DNA from: Allacma fusca
Taxonomy: Eukaryota > Arthropoda > Collembola > Symphypleona > Sminthuridae
NCBI GenBank assembly: GCA_947179485.1
Contig: OX359246.1
Location: 38,543,632-38,607,631 of the forward strand
Direction of reading: 5' to 3'
Length of the DNA: 64,000 nucleotides
Shown: piece after piece, positions 11,641 through 23,645 of the stretch
Layout of the letters: each line of letters begins with the position of its first letter
How positions within the stretch are numbered: position 1 is the stretch's first letter
The notes under the pieces: generated by a model
Databases searched by the model: none
The model's input: the letters and a program-made list of their open reading frames with translations, nothing else
What the model was told of the DNA's origin: nothing
Program-made: the position numbers and the translations under genes

Positions 11641-13230
11641 TTCACCAGGTGACAATTGATCCGCGTTATTGGTTCAGGATGGCACTCGGCAGTGGGCCAA
11701 GTCGTAGGTCGTAGGGCATCAGTATGCCTAGGACCCCTGCAGGAAGGTCCAGACAATCCGAAGGGGTCGCGTGAGAAAATACTAGAACAGGAAGGAAGTC
11801 CTTTTTGATGCGTCGTTTGAAGTTTACAACGGCTGTATGAATGAAGGAATGAACTTGTTAGGAGGACTTTCTCTATCGGATCCGCCGGAAGTTTTACGGC
11901 ATTTCTAGTTTTGAATTTTGTGGAATTACATGGTGCTTGTCTTTTGGGTGCTCGTCTGACGAGGACTTTGAGGCGGTGGCGGTAGGGATACATGGTGTCC
12001 GGTGAGGTCCTGGAAATACTTTGAATAACTGGAGTATATTTTTTGTATTTAGCCGGGATCTTTGTTTTTAACTTTACCAACTTCTGGAATTAAAATCGAT
12101 CCTGGCAAAATGATGGGTTGTTTTCGTTGCTTCTGTTTGATGCGGACGCCTATCTAGCTGCTCTAGGAGAGGGAGCTAACAACGAGAATTAGTCGACAGA
12201 ATATCATTAAATAAAAGGAGGCTGACGATGAGCAATCTTATTGTAATCATTAGGGATATTGAAATCTAAATTAATCATCAAAAAAAATACAAACCCATAA
12301 ATACATATTACAGATAATGGTGGGGGTTTCCACGTCAATATTTTGATCATTGTAGCTTTCAAAATATTGTCATGTCCCCTTATTAGACCTCACAAGTGTA
12401 TATGTACTTTTATCTGGCCTAAGAAGCATCAGACAAATTGTCGTAAAATTTGTGCGCCTTTTCCATATCCTAAACTGATTTATTTACCATGTATTTTAAA
12501 AGGTAGTTACGTATAATTATACTGTATACACGCCTTGTTTAGCAAAAATTTCAAAAAGTTTTTGGAAATGTGTATGTTTACACACACAAAATTTGGGGGG
12601 CTTGGGGATCATACAAAAAGCACCATCTCAGTCTCGCGTAATTCACTAAAGCGAAGACATACCAATGGGTCCATTTTCATGAGTAAACGGCATTTGGTAC
12701 CTTTTGCAACTAGCAAAATGTGCGAGAACAAACTTGTTGAAATTAAGATGTTCTGTGTGTGATACCTTTTCATTTTAAGCCAACAATACTTTTCTATTTA
12801 ACAAGTAATATTTCACCTTATCCTAATTTGAAACACGTTGAAATTACTGCCTCTATCACAATAATCTGAAAAACATTGCGTTATTACTAAAGTAAAAATA
12901 GCTTGCATTAAAAACGGATTGTAATAAAGATGTTGTATACAAAGAATCGTTTTACTGCTTCGCATTAATAATTATTAATTATATGTAATTACTTCAAAAT
13001 TCCGTATTTTTTATTTGATTAATTTTGGTCAGGACATACTATAACATGCATATTGTTATAACTGAAGTTGAAATGGCTTATCCAAACATATTCTAATTAT
13101 CTGTTTTACAATAATATTATGTATTTAACCTCAGGAAGCTAAAATTCAATACAAACTATTATTTAAACATATTTAAACACTACTTTTGACATCAGTTACA
13201 ATTTAATTAAAAATGTATCCGCAAGCACGA
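11641..13230. other. Intergenic, no gene supported
   Basis: An open frame of 173 codons on the minus strand (11559-12080) runs into the 25-bp minisatellite and has no recognisable domain. The rest is AT-rich without structure that I can name. Confidence 0.4.
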
Positions 13231-14723
13231 CTACCCGGAACTTTCGAAAGTGGAGTTAAAGAATTGGAAAACGACTCCCGCAAACTCCTCAGGATGAGTG
13301 CTGTGTAGATCGTGATTTCCATCAGGAAAAATATGCAATCTGACAAAATAAATAATACAGTATTACAGGGAGAACAATCATAATTATTAATTAAAACGCA
13401 GCAATAGTTTAAACCCAAAGCCATGAACAACTTTGAGGTACGAATATTCTCGGATGCGGAGGAACGTAAACACAGAATGGAAAATAAAAAGTTCGAATTT
13501 TTCAATTACTTTGCCAAAGGAAACCTCATCATCAGCTCACGGGCCTGGTACACTTGACAAACTGAATCCTTCTGTCCATGAGTTATCAACAGAGGGCACT
13601 TTATTGGGCCGATAACGTCTCTTAAATTGTCATGACCAGTAGCCATGCCATAACTGAGCAAGTCTGTTGTCATTTTCTTGAGATAATCTCTGTCGTACAC
13701 TTTCAATAATTCGTTCAGTTTCTTCTCTGGGTAATGGTCCACCATGGTATAGACTACAAGTATTAGTATATATATCCGATATTATTAATTTTTACCCAAA
13801 GAACCATAAAGTGGCACTGGTAGGGTGTACAAAATACCTCTTACAATCACGTACATGAAGGGATAAGAAAATAATATTTTTGTAAAGGAAAGGAGAACGA
13901 TTGATCACATTTTTATGTCCCTATTTAGAGAAAATGCTTTTGCAATAGCGTGAGGATTTTTTAAAAACAAAACAAATTTTATTGGAAGCTTAATAAATTG
14001 AATAAATGAATGAAACTTACATCTCCCGACTTTCCGCATATGTTCATCATACTTGGCTGCAACAGCCAATGTAGCAAGGCTAATTACGTTGGATGGAAAA
14101 GCACTTGCGAGAATCAACCCCGAATCGCCCCCTTGACTAACTCCAAGGACGGAGTACCGCTCATAACCAAGTTTCTGTTTCAAAATTCATTTTAAATAAA
14201 AATAATTGGTATAATTAAATACATCAGCCCATAACGCAATAAATACCTTTGATTCAATTCAAAACTTACCTTAAATACTTAATGTACCACTCATTAATAT
14301 TTTATAAAAATTAGTGTAACTTCGACAGAAATATTGAAAATATGCAGAACTAAATTGATTGTATATACCTTCATCAGTTCAGCAGCTAACTCAGCGTCTC
14401 GTTTCAAATATCCCATTTTAATTTCCCGATTCGGTGGACGACTTTTCCCATACCCAGGGGGGTCCCAGGCAACTAATCGAAATCTTTGCTGGTCAACTGT
14501 TTTGAAGATATCCCCAAAAGTATCTTCCGCCGTACCTATAAAAAAACAGGTTATCCTCGTTCCAAGAATTTCTCTAAAAACTTATATATTGCATATTGAG
14601 TCCTGATAAACTGGTTTAAGAAGAACCCGCACCTAAAAATCCCGGCATGCAGAGTATAGAATGACTTCCATTGCCAATAGTTATATAATACAACTGCACA
14701 CCGTTTATATCTATTTTCGGCAT
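13231..14723 (-). CDS. BPHL-like alpha/beta hydrolase A (five exons, complete)
   Basis: Exons by position are 14633-14723, 14369-14535, 14021-14174, 13510-13753 and 13231-13339 (91, 167, 154, 244 and 109 nt). All introns are GT-AG and the product is 254 aa. It starts MPKIDINGVQLYYI with no leader, so it is probably cytosolic, unlike mammalian BPHL, which is mitochondrial. Landmarks are the oxyanion-side loop PGFLG, the family signature WDPPGYGKSRPP, the nucleophile elbow GVSQGG, the acid in HGQKDS and the catalytic His in GNHDLH. The other seven paralogs have Trp at the second elbow position; this one has Val. The family hydrolyses small esters or activated amides, but the substrate here is unknown. 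A broken paralog lies at 22150-22838. The CMC-type transposon at 15498-20167 sits upstream of it. Confidence 0.88.
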
Positions 14724-15497
14724 GACTAGCACTTATGTAGCTATTCTCAGCCAACTAATGTATGTATGAGCTGCCCAAGAGGTAGTAACGGAAAGTCGAA
14801 CTGATCAAAGAAAGGAGCTGGAAGACGGTCTTTGTTGAAGCGAAGACTGATTAAGAGAGAATACAAGTACTTTAAGGAACAGCCTGAGAAAAAGGCAAGG
14901 TCATTAGGTGTAAATGTTCAAATAATAAATAAACGCTTGGTTGAACATAAGAATTTAATGTGACATGACACATGACGGTGAATAGAGCAAAGTTTTCGAC
15001 GGTGTTTCGTAAAGTTGGTCATTGCTGTTTTTCGCATTGCCACACCTGTCAATTCAGCTGTAATTTCTCAGGGATATGTGTGTCCATTTGTTTTGCTTGC
15101 AAGAATGTAATTAATTATATGTTACAGCTATCTCGTGCAGAAAATAATTTTTGAGCTAGCTTTTTTTGTTCATCCGTATTGCACTATTATTCTGTTAAAA
15201 CAAATACGGAACGTAATTTCAAGACAGTGCTATTGAATCAGGACGGCACACGCACTGATTGTACTCATATGCATACATAGCTTCTGGATAATCAGTATTG
15301 TGAACTAGTATTGTAAATTCACTGGAAAAAAGAATAAATTATTGTTAGAAGGTATTGATAGCAACAATGTTATCTTAAGGGAATGGAGCTGAAGTGGGAA
15401 AAGTTAAGCGTTAGCATTGGCTTTACCATTTAAAAAAGTTGTCCTCAAATGTTTAAAAAATTCGATTATAGCGAGGATTAGTACTTACACGTCCTTA
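14724..15497. other. Intergenic upstream of hydrolase A
   Basis: This stretch lies between the start of hydrolase A and the left end of the CMC-type transposon. I see no TATA-like core element that I would trust and no coding region. Confidence 0.4.
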
Positions 15498-16014
15498 CCC
15501 AGCTAGCACAGGGATATTTTTAGGACGTAATGGCGATAACGAGGAGAATGTCGCTACGATATAGATATATTTTGAGTTGACGTCGGCAAGACATCGCTGT
15601 AATATAGAAATGTCCGGCTTGACGACATCGCCAATTCATCCCCTATAAACTTTTGCGGATGAAACTGCAACGTTCTGGAGACGTGTTTTCAATATTAACT
15701 GTTGTGGAATTGGACTGCGAGTTTATGAAAATAATATCTATCTACTGTGCATAACGAATTCTTTATAATTTATCCAGAAATTTTATTAATTAAAAAGAAA
15801 CTACACGGAAGTTCCAGGATATTCTAACGATTAGTTAGAACTTCCGGAACTCGTAGTTAGTCATCTCATAGAAAATTCTAAGTAAAATAAATCTGTAATA
15901 ACAATTATAGACAACATTTTAAGATCAAATAAACAACAAAAAATAGTTTAAAAAATAACATTCCGGAAAAAACCAGTTATCAAAGTATAACAAGCAATTC
16001 TGACATTTACGTAT

Positions 16015-17559
16015 CTATACTTCATCGCCGGTTATTTCACTAGTTTTTCCAGCCCTATTTAGTTTTTTCTTCATTCGATCAGTAGCATGAACAACAAACG
16101 CGATGATACATTTTTCAACTTCGGAAAGTGTACTCTCTTGAACGGACATTTTTTTGTGCATGCGGACCGCTTCTGAAAATATGCAAATATTGGGACTGCA
16201 AAATTATGAAATTTGAATATTGATGAAATAAAATGATTTTCAGCAGTAGCAGATTTCTTACTTATAATGAGTGGAACAATAAGCAAAGAGTTGAATTTCT
16301 TTTTTCCCTTTCCACCTTTCCAGCTGTATAAGGAAGTAACTTCGTCAGTAATTATTGACTTCAACATCCGTGTAACAGCTTCCTTTAGATCCACTCCTCC
16401 CAGACTCTGCAAATATTTCAGCTGTGGAGACAATCAAAAGCAGGTGAAATTATCAGAATTAATTTAATTACTTTGGTAATGCATTTAAAATGCCAGATTA
16501 TTCGTAAAATCGGTTACTTACAACTTGCTGTTTGCGAGTTCCCTCCGCCAGTGAGGCGTTGAAAGATTCCCAATCTGGATCCGATGATACGGGGAATATG
16601 GTTTCAAGCTCTTCAAAATCGTTACTCATATTGTCTGTTGAACTTTGTGGAGAAATTGAAGAAGCCAAAACTAAATCTCGAACTTGATTGATAGCAACTT
16701 TCAGTTCGTTAAACTTTCTGACCGAGTAGGCTTGGAATTCTAAAGTCGGACATTTTGAAATTAAATTTTATTTTCCCCGCAATATTTGCACAAAGTGTTG
16801 ATCTAAAAAAACTGAAATTTCAAAAATGTGTACCTGCATTTGATGAGTACATGACTTGATCTGTTTGAGAGCTCACGTCATGAAGAACGATTAATTCAGA
16901 TGACCTGGTTTGCACAATAACTTCCTGTACTTCCCCATCGTTTATGGAAGACGAATTTGAGGAATCCATATCAAATGGGTTCAGCATACCTTCATTGTTA
17001 ACATTGACTGAAATTTAAAATATAATGGTCACTAAATTCATTGTTGTAATGAAATTTTATAAAATTATTGTAAATTACTGGCAAATGCTTCCGGTGGAGC
17101 CGGAAGAGAATTTGAGAGCAAATTTTGTTTTTTGCTGCCAGCACCGCGGTGTTTTATATTTTCAATTTCATCGCTATCACTCTGCAAATATCTTTTGCGG
17201 GGTCGCTGTCGTGTTCCAATATCTTCGGCTTCGCTCAGATCGGATGTCATAACTGATCGTGGTAGACCATATGTCCTGGCAATAGCATATGTATCTAAAA
17301 AAATAAAAGGAGATTAGTCATTTAGTTCCTGTATGTCCAAATGTTAAGATGTTAAGGGCATACCGTATGATTTAATCACTTGACAGGGCCAAGTTTCCCA
17401 GTTCTTTCCAGGTTTCTCGCGGAGCTTGACTGCTAACTCAAACTTGTGACTTGATTTATAAGGAGGCCATCTGGTTGTAGTTTGTGTTGTATTTAACCAC
17501 GAGGAAGCTATAATTGCCGTGCAATCTTCTTCTTCCGGAAATTTAACGATACTGTACAT
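16015..17559 (-). CDS. DUF4806-domain protein encoded in the CMC-type transposon (six exons)
   Basis: Exons are 17364-17559, 17079-17294, 16834-17007, 16522-16739, 16262-16421 and 16015-16172. They sum to 1122 nt, an unbroken frame of 373 aa with GT-AG introns throughout. The N-terminus (MYSIVKFPEEED, then SSWLN and RWPP) is the Trp-rich module often found at the start of DUF4806 proteins. The middle is acidic and Ser-rich. The last two exons carry the DUF4806 block, LQSLGGVDLKEAVTRML followed by SWKGGKGKKKF and a C-terminal helix. Its molecular role is not established; as a co-encoded second protein it may help bind DNA or regulate transposition. The ATG directly follows TCTAG, a good splice acceptor, 5 bp past the transposase stop. 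Confidence 0.8.
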
Positions 17560-17564
17560 CTAGA

Positions 17565-19694
17565 TTAAGTATGAATTATAGGCATAATTACATATGACGC
17601 TTTGTAAGGGAACATTAAACATTTTCGGATGGGTACACTGAAAGGCCATTTTTGTGCTTTACTGTCAAATGTTTTAATCTTAAAACATCCCAGGAAGGAT
17701 GAATTACACGGCTTATTGTAAAAACATGTTACATGGCTAGCTTCATTTCCAATAACAAATATGCCATCATTTTCATCTTGAGCAAAATACTTAATTTTAA
17801 CAATTGTCCCGTCTTTAAACATACACACATTATTTGGATGAGTATTTTTAAACAATACGGGGTTATTTGGGCACTTGTTTAATTTTAATACTTTGAAACA
17901 ATTAATTGATGTACCGACGTCTTCAGTAGGGTCACATGTATTGGCTAAAACAGTAAATGGTTCTTCAGTATTTAATTGTTGCTGACCGATTTCTTCGATC
18001 TCGTGTAATCGCCTGTGAAGCTGTTGCAGTGAAAGGGAATTATTTCGAAGAAGTTTTTTCATTTGACCCAAGTAATTCTCATATTTAAATGCTCCAAATT
18101 TATCCAGAGGTCCAAGTTCCTTAGAATCAGATGCAAGGTGAGACAAACTGTGAATGTTTGAGCTCATATTCTCTTTTCCGTACAATGCAGGGAACCATTT
18201 TATAAAGTACAATAGAAGATCCTCAGAGTATTTGTTGTAATTTTTATATTTTTTGTGGTCCACTAGAATTGAAATTGCAACGTGCAGGCTCATAAAATGC
18301 AGAAAATACTCTGGTGGTAAAATATCTAGGAGAACAATTGGGCCAGTATATAGGAGGAACTGCCGACATTCGGTGGCCTTCCACCGATCGATTTCTCGAA
18401 TACATCTTGGTTTTCTTTGAAAATCACTGGTAATTTCTGCTCTTAATAAATTTAAATGCTTTGATAATTGTTCCACCTGACATGCGGAAAGACGAATGTA
18501 TTTTATGGACCCACGAAGCCAAAGTCTTGCCAATTTTTTAACTACCCCGAGGCACACAAGATGCATATACTCAAAGGGTATTATATTGACAATGTCGATA
18601 TTTAAAGCTTCCAGCTCGCTATCGCCAGTATGGTGTTGCTCATAAAGCTTCGATCGAAAATTTTCATTTGTTCTTCGTGGGCACGAAATGTCTGTAAATA
18701 TTACTCGATTTTGGTAATATTCCCCCTCAATTGTACATTTTATGCATGAAAAATAACCCGCATGTCCCTTCGTTTCCGTGATGAAGGATCGTGCCGGAGC
18801 ATCTGCTATGATTGAATGGAGATAACATCTTATTTGGACTTCATTAATTGCAATGCCGTTTTCAAGTAACAATTTTAATTCTTGGACGGTTTTTGATAAA
18901 AATTTCTTGCTGTTTTTTGGTTTGCTGGGACCACAGTACACTCCAATGACAAAAGGCTTGGAATCCAAATTCATTGCCCAACCGAGAACGGGCCAAAACT
19001 GCTCATTTGTACTTTTCGTAATAGGAATGCCGTCTGTAGCTATCTGAAGTTGCACAAATTCCGTATGTACATGGTGCTCAAAATATTTTCTTTTTAATGT
19101 TTCAGCTAGTCCAAAATGAATGTATTTTCCAGGTTCCATATCTTCCACGGGAGAAGATCTTGGGGTTCGTAGCAAAGTTCGGGCATCTTTCGGGATTGTT
19201 GCGAAACATTTATGTGTTTTGAGATGTTCAAGAATTGCATTAATAGCCACATGTGTAATGTTGTATTCAACACAGAGGTTTGCAAATTTCGTAAGAAATG
19301 ATCCTTGACTATCATCAAAATTACTACATTTTCTATTGAGATCTTGTTCACTGTTGATATTTTCAAGGGCTGAGTATGTGATTTCCTTCTGATTCACAAT
19401 TTGTGGATCCGCTGGAGCTTCACTTAATTCACATTCATTTAACCCAGATTGTTCACTGACGTCACTTTCACTTTCTAAATTTTCGGTGTTTGTTAAATTA
19501 TATTCAATTTCTTCATGTTCATGCTGATTATGCTGCAAACATTTTCGAGAGTTCAATGTACCTTCCACACGTAATTCATTTCCATAATCTTCAACGGGTT
19601 GGTTATTGTTGTGTAAAGAATTTAATTCTTCCAAATCAATTGCAACACTTGACTGAACTTTCCGCCGTAAATGACGTTTCTTAGATTCGTTCAT
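17565..19694 (-). CDS. TNP2-like transposase of the CMC-type transposon, 709 aa
   Basis: A single uninterrupted frame. About the first 140 residues are acidic and low-complexity. The catalytic region then shows IATDGIPI (first Asp) and IADAPARSFI (second Asp), followed by a Cys-pair motif GYFSCIKCTIEGEY and the conserved MHLVCLGVVKKL. The C-terminal third has the helical block HSLSHLASDSKELGPLDKFG followed by YENYLGQMKKLLR, typical of animal transposase_21/DUF4218-type proteins. It would cut and rejoin the transposon ends. A possible leader exon with donor AAG|GTAAGC (intron from 19738 downward) and an acceptor at 19706-19707 lie just upstream. The length fits full-size animal members, with no inactivating change seen. 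Confidence 0.85.
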   Translation of the reverse strand: MNESKKRHLRRKVQSSVAIDLEELNSLHNNNQPVEDYGNELRVEGTLNSRKCLQHNQHEHEEIEYNLTNTENLESESDVSEQSGLNECELSEAPADPQIVNQKEITYSALENINSEQDLNRKCSNFDDSQGSFLTKFANLCVEYNITHVAINAILEHLKTHKCFATIPKDARTLLRTPRSSPVEDMEPGKYIHFGLAETLKRKYFEHHVHTEFVQLQIATDGIPITKSTNEQFWPVLGWAMNLDSKPFVIGVYCGPSKPKNSKKFLSKTVQELKLLLENGIAINEVQIRCYLHSIIADAPARSFITETKGHAGYFSCIKCTIEGEYYQNRVIFTDISCPRRTNENFRSKLYEQHHTGDSELEALNIDIVNIIPFEYMHLVCLGVVKKLARLWLRGSIKYIRLSACQVEQLSKHLNLLRAEITSDFQRKPRCIREIDRWKATECRQFLLYTGPIVLLDILPPEYFLHFMSLHVAISILVDHKKYKNYNKYSEDLLLYFIKWFPALYGKENMSSNIHSLSHLASDSKELGPLDKFGAFKYENYLGQMKKLLRNNSLSLQQLHRRLHEIEEIGQQQLNTEEPFTVLANTCDPTEDVGTSINCFKVLKLNKCPNNPVLFKNTHPNNVCMFKDGTIVKIKYFAQDENDGIFVIGNEASHVTCFYNKPCNSSFLGCFKIKTFDSKAQKWPFSVPIRKCLMFPYKASYVIMPIIHT

Positions 19695-20167
19695 ATTTAT
19701 AATTGCTACAATGGTTAATTACACAAAATATTGCTTACCTTAACTAAAATCCTTTTCTACACTTTGTTGAAAATGTCGGGTGAAAAAATATTTTCCTTTA
19801 CGATGCCAAGGGAATTCATTTCTTTTGTTTCAACCAAACCAGGATCGCGCGTAATGTACATTATTGGAGAATGTAGGCATGCGCATTTAATTTTAAGGTA
19901 GCCAATATTTGAAAGCCAAATCTTGGCCGTTGTAAACATATAGAAGATCAAGATACGATGTCATGGCGTTATTAGTTTCTAAGCATTTACGATATCGAGG
20001 ATACATAACCTGTTAGATATCCCAGAGATGTAAATACCTCTGTGATCATGAAATATAGTTCTATTTTAATCGCGAGGATATCTGAGAGACATCGAAATAT
20101 ACTTCATCATCTTGGCCATATTGGGGAGTTTATGGCGATGTTGTCTCGATATTTTGTGCTAGCTGGG

Positions 20168-22149
20168 TAGGGAATAAAGTTATAAAGGACAGCTTAATTT
20201 GATCATTATTTACACCCTATACTGCTAAGGGGGAGCAGATTACTCCAGTAATATGTTCGTAAATGCCGTGCTCATGATTTTAAATAACAAGTATCTAGTG
20301 TTTTTTTCTCACGGAACTCAAGAAAATCCCTGTGTAAACCAATTTTGGAGAATCCGTAACTAAAGTTCATTATTTTATTCACAAAAGTAAAAGATAGGAG
20401 GTAATCTTGCTCCCAATGTTCTCCAAGAAGTAAGTATGCTACAGAATTCTATTGTATACAATTTCACCAGAGTATAATGTTTCATGCCTTCAAGCGCCTG
20501 AATTATCGTTCCTGACAATTCACTTATGTATACTGGCATTGCTGTTGGGAAATTTATGAATCAGATGATACTTGACGCTGAAATTCAACTTGGCCACCAA
20601 CCGAAGTGTTAACACAGATTTTAAATCCGGAGTTTCCATGCGTCCGGAATTTCCGAAAAAGTCAATTCTGATTGGTTAACAAACATGTCTGGTTAGCTTT
20701 TTGCTTTCATGTACTGGGCACTTCTATGGAGAAAGATAATCCAAAATAAATGAATCTAGACAAGAATACTAGTACATTTATGCAGCTCTTCCTGATCCTA
20801 GAACACAAACGGAGAAAGACTATTGATCACCCTGGACATCACCAGTCTATTCGAGAAATTTCCTGCACGTGGAATTTGTGAAGGTCACGCACCTTCTGTG
20901 GTACAGTAATTTAAATGCAGAAATTCAACCAGAGCGTTTCGGTTTCAAAGTTTTTAATAAAATAATGATATACTAAGTTCACGCACTCTGATAATACACG
21001 ACAATTTCTCTTGGTCATGCTTTGAATTTCTAATTTGTCTCGAAAAGCTTTTTGAGCATGCCTAAATCCAAATGCTTCGTATATAGTATGCACTTCTGAA
21101 AAAAACAAAATTGGTGCTATCTCACTTTTGAGATGTAGGAACGTTTTACGCTTTTCACGTGCTTAAAAGGTCCCGTGGGAATTATCACTGTCAATTGGTT
21201 ATTTATATACTTTCGGATATTTTAGGTTCGCATTTAAGCGGTCCCATTCCAAGAAACTTACTTATACAAAAGTACCAACCTTTTCCAAGGCGATATACCT
21301 CTACTATTTATTTAAATCTCCGTCTTGTGAATGAATATGTAGTCTTTTACCTTTGGATAACGTCGTATCGTTTAAACTACAGAAAATACTGAAATATGAT
21401 ATCACTATAATAGTTGCACATCTTCAGGTTGTAATGTGTATGAGTTGTATCACTAAAAGCAAAAATATTATTGATTGTGTAATAATTTCAAAAATCTTTT
21501 TTATTAGCTTATGAAAAATCCAAAACAATTCTGTTCCATAGTTTGGAAAAATTCGGTCAGACGTGACCACTCCCAGAACAGTATGCAAAGGACAATTCTC
21601 ATGGCCAAAAATGTACGCAATATAGTCACATCCGATCACCTGACCAGATCAGATATCCTGGTGAAGTGTTAGTTAATTGCCAAAACCGGAAATTCCAAAA
21701 AGAATGAAGCAAAAATGTAAAAAATCTGGGTAAGAATTGCTTGGGGAATCGTATGTTAAGAATCGTTTTTTCTTATATAGGCAATGGGGGAGACGAGACC
21801 AAAGGGTATGAAACACATTTTATATGATTGTATTGAATAAATTCTAGCCTGCAAGATTTAAACTTGAAAGTCTCCCATACTTACTGCTATATTATAGAGT
21901 TCTTACCAAGTTTCAGATTAGAAACCATTTTCGTACATTGAACTGGTATCGAAACGAATTTCAGCTTGAGGTGAGGTGCATTCAGATTCCAGGTTTAATC
22001 ATTATTGCAAAAATTAATCTCCATCGGTACAGAAATATTTCCTCCAACGATAAACCACGTCGTTGATAACTCCGAGGATTATTTTTTATTTATTTTATTT
22101 GACACACATGTAATTAACTTATTGTTAGGCGATTATAAATGTACGGCAC
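20168..22149. other. Intergenic stretch with one isolated exon-like segment
   Basis: Apart from the exon-like segment at 20974-21095 there is nothing here that I can name. Confidence 0.4.
20974..21095 (-). other. Lone exon-like segment
   Basis: A strong acceptor (GTTTTTTTCAG) precedes an open 122-nt segment encoding EVHTIYEAFGFRHAQKAFRD and more, ending at a GT donor (TTA|GTATATC). I recognise no domain and found no partner exons nearby. It may be an exon of a gene whose other exons I cannot detect, or chance. Confidence 0.2.
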
Positions 22150-22838
22150 AATCAAGAGTGGAGTCAAAAAATTAAGACCCGACTCCCTCAAACTCCTCAG
22201 GGTGAGTGATATTTAGGTCATGATCTCCATCAGGCAAAATATGCAGTCTGGCAAAATAATCAATAAAGGGATTATAATAATAATACATTTTTAAAATTCA
22301 GCAATAGTTCAAACGTAGAAGCCATGAACGACTTGCTTACTTGTTTTTTTATAAACAAAACCAATTTTATTGGAAGCTGAATACATGAGTGATGCTTACA
22401 TCTCCCGACTTTCAGCATATTTTCATCATACTTTGCTGCAACAGCCAATGTAGCAAGGGTTCATTACGTTGGATGGAAAAAACACATGCGCTAATCAACC
22501 CCGAATCGCCCCCTTGACTGATTCGAAGTTCAGAGTACAGCTCATAACCAAGTTTCTGGTTCGAAATTCATTTTAAATAAAAATGATCTGTATAATTTAT
22601 TACACCTCTTTGCTGGTCAACGTTATTGAAAATCTTGAACAAGTGTGTCTTCCGCCGCACCTGACAAAAGCAGGTTGTCGTGGTTGGAAGATTTTTCTGA
22701 AAAGCTTATTGTGTGATAATAAACTGTTTTTAAGAAAAATGCGTACCTAGAAATCCAGGCATGCAGAATATGGAATGATTTCCATTGCCAATAGTTATAT
22801 AAATGCATTTGCACACCTTGGACTTCTATTTTCGGCAT
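22150..22838 (-). pseudogene. Broken BPHL-like gene, paralog of hydrolase A
   Basis: Pieces collinear with hydrolase A survive. Exon 1 (about 22745-22838, MPKIEVQGVQ then a one-base shift, so TIGNG reads as YNYWQWK) is followed by only the start of exon 2 (about 22620-22670). Exon 3 (about 22400-22555) still shows the GGDSG coding region. Exon 4 with the catalytic acid is absent. Exon 5 (about 22160-22250) carries LPDGDHDLNITHPEEF and then stops early. Introns are retained, so this is a duplicated rather than retrocopied gene, and it is closest in sequence to hydrolase A. Confidence 0.85.
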
Positions 22839-23448
22839 GGCGAACTATTCGCATCAAGCAACAGACTGAACTGTAAGTATAAGCCGTGCTGACCAAACAA
22901 AGTAGTTGTAAAATGACCTGATTGAACTAAGATTGGGTCACCCTAAAACAAACAGATTTGAAATTCTATATTTGTAATTATGAAGATGACAGGAGAGGGC
23001 GCAGTTATGCCTGTTTAAAAATGCGTGTTTCCAGTTTGAGATTGAAGTTGAGCTTGTTCTTTACTTCCGAATTGTCCAGTTAACATACATATAAGTACCA
23101 TTTTTAATACGTACAATTAAATTACATACATGGAAATAGGATCAGGACGATTCCTTGCATCAATTATAATTTATTATTTATAAATAAAAAGTGGAATACG
23201 TTATTAGACATCACGAAAATAAAAGAGGATTTGAGGTTTACCGGGAAAACAATACAGTGGTAGTGGTGATAACGCTGATGATTTGCCTATCATATCAGTA
23301 TGTGAAATAACGATATCCGATGGGATGCCGACAGGGTAAGAATGTTCTAAAACGAACATTCTAGACTAATAGAGAATATTCTAAAAGAATATTCTAGATA
23401 GTGGAAACATTTTTTAAACAAGTTACTAGATTAATATAGAAAGTTCCG
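22839..23448. other. Intergenic, small palindromes only
   Basis: Around 23340-23400 the words AACATTCTAGA and AATATTCTAAAAGAATATT form short palindromes. Nothing else was recognised. Confidence 0.35.
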
Positions 23449-23645
23449 ATTCTAGGCGTACTGCCACCTTCACAACTGCCAAAATCACAACTGCCACCCG
23501 GCGAACTGCCCCAGGCACAACTGCATCAAATAACTGCCACCTGCACAACTGCCCCAATAACTCATTGCCACTTGCACATCTGCCCCTTATATATAAATAG
23601 CTTTATGAATGTTTCTGTGCTAAGTCTCATAACGTCATAACTAAA

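Larger units (their letters stand above)
15498..20167 (-). mobile_element. CMC/EnSpm-like DNA transposon, complete-looking, two genes
   Basis: The ends are CCCAGCTAGCACA at 15498 and TGTGCTAGCTGGG ending at 20167, an inverted repeat of 13 bp, with TA on both sides (15496-15497 and 20168-20169). Subterminal regions on both sides carry repeated GACATCG / GATATCGAGG words, as expected for transposase-binding arrays. Inside, both on the minus strand, are an uninterrupted TNP2-like transposase ORF (17565-19694) and a six-exon DUF4806 gene (16015-17559). Both read through without a stop, so the copy may be recent or even active. The superfamily call rests on the transposase: the TIR does not start with the CACT(A/G) of plant CACTA elements, so the exact animal lineage is open. 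Confidence 0.8.

Noticed and set aside
11559-12080. 173-codon minus-strand open frame
   Set aside because: It runs into the minisatellite and has no recognisable domain or splice context.
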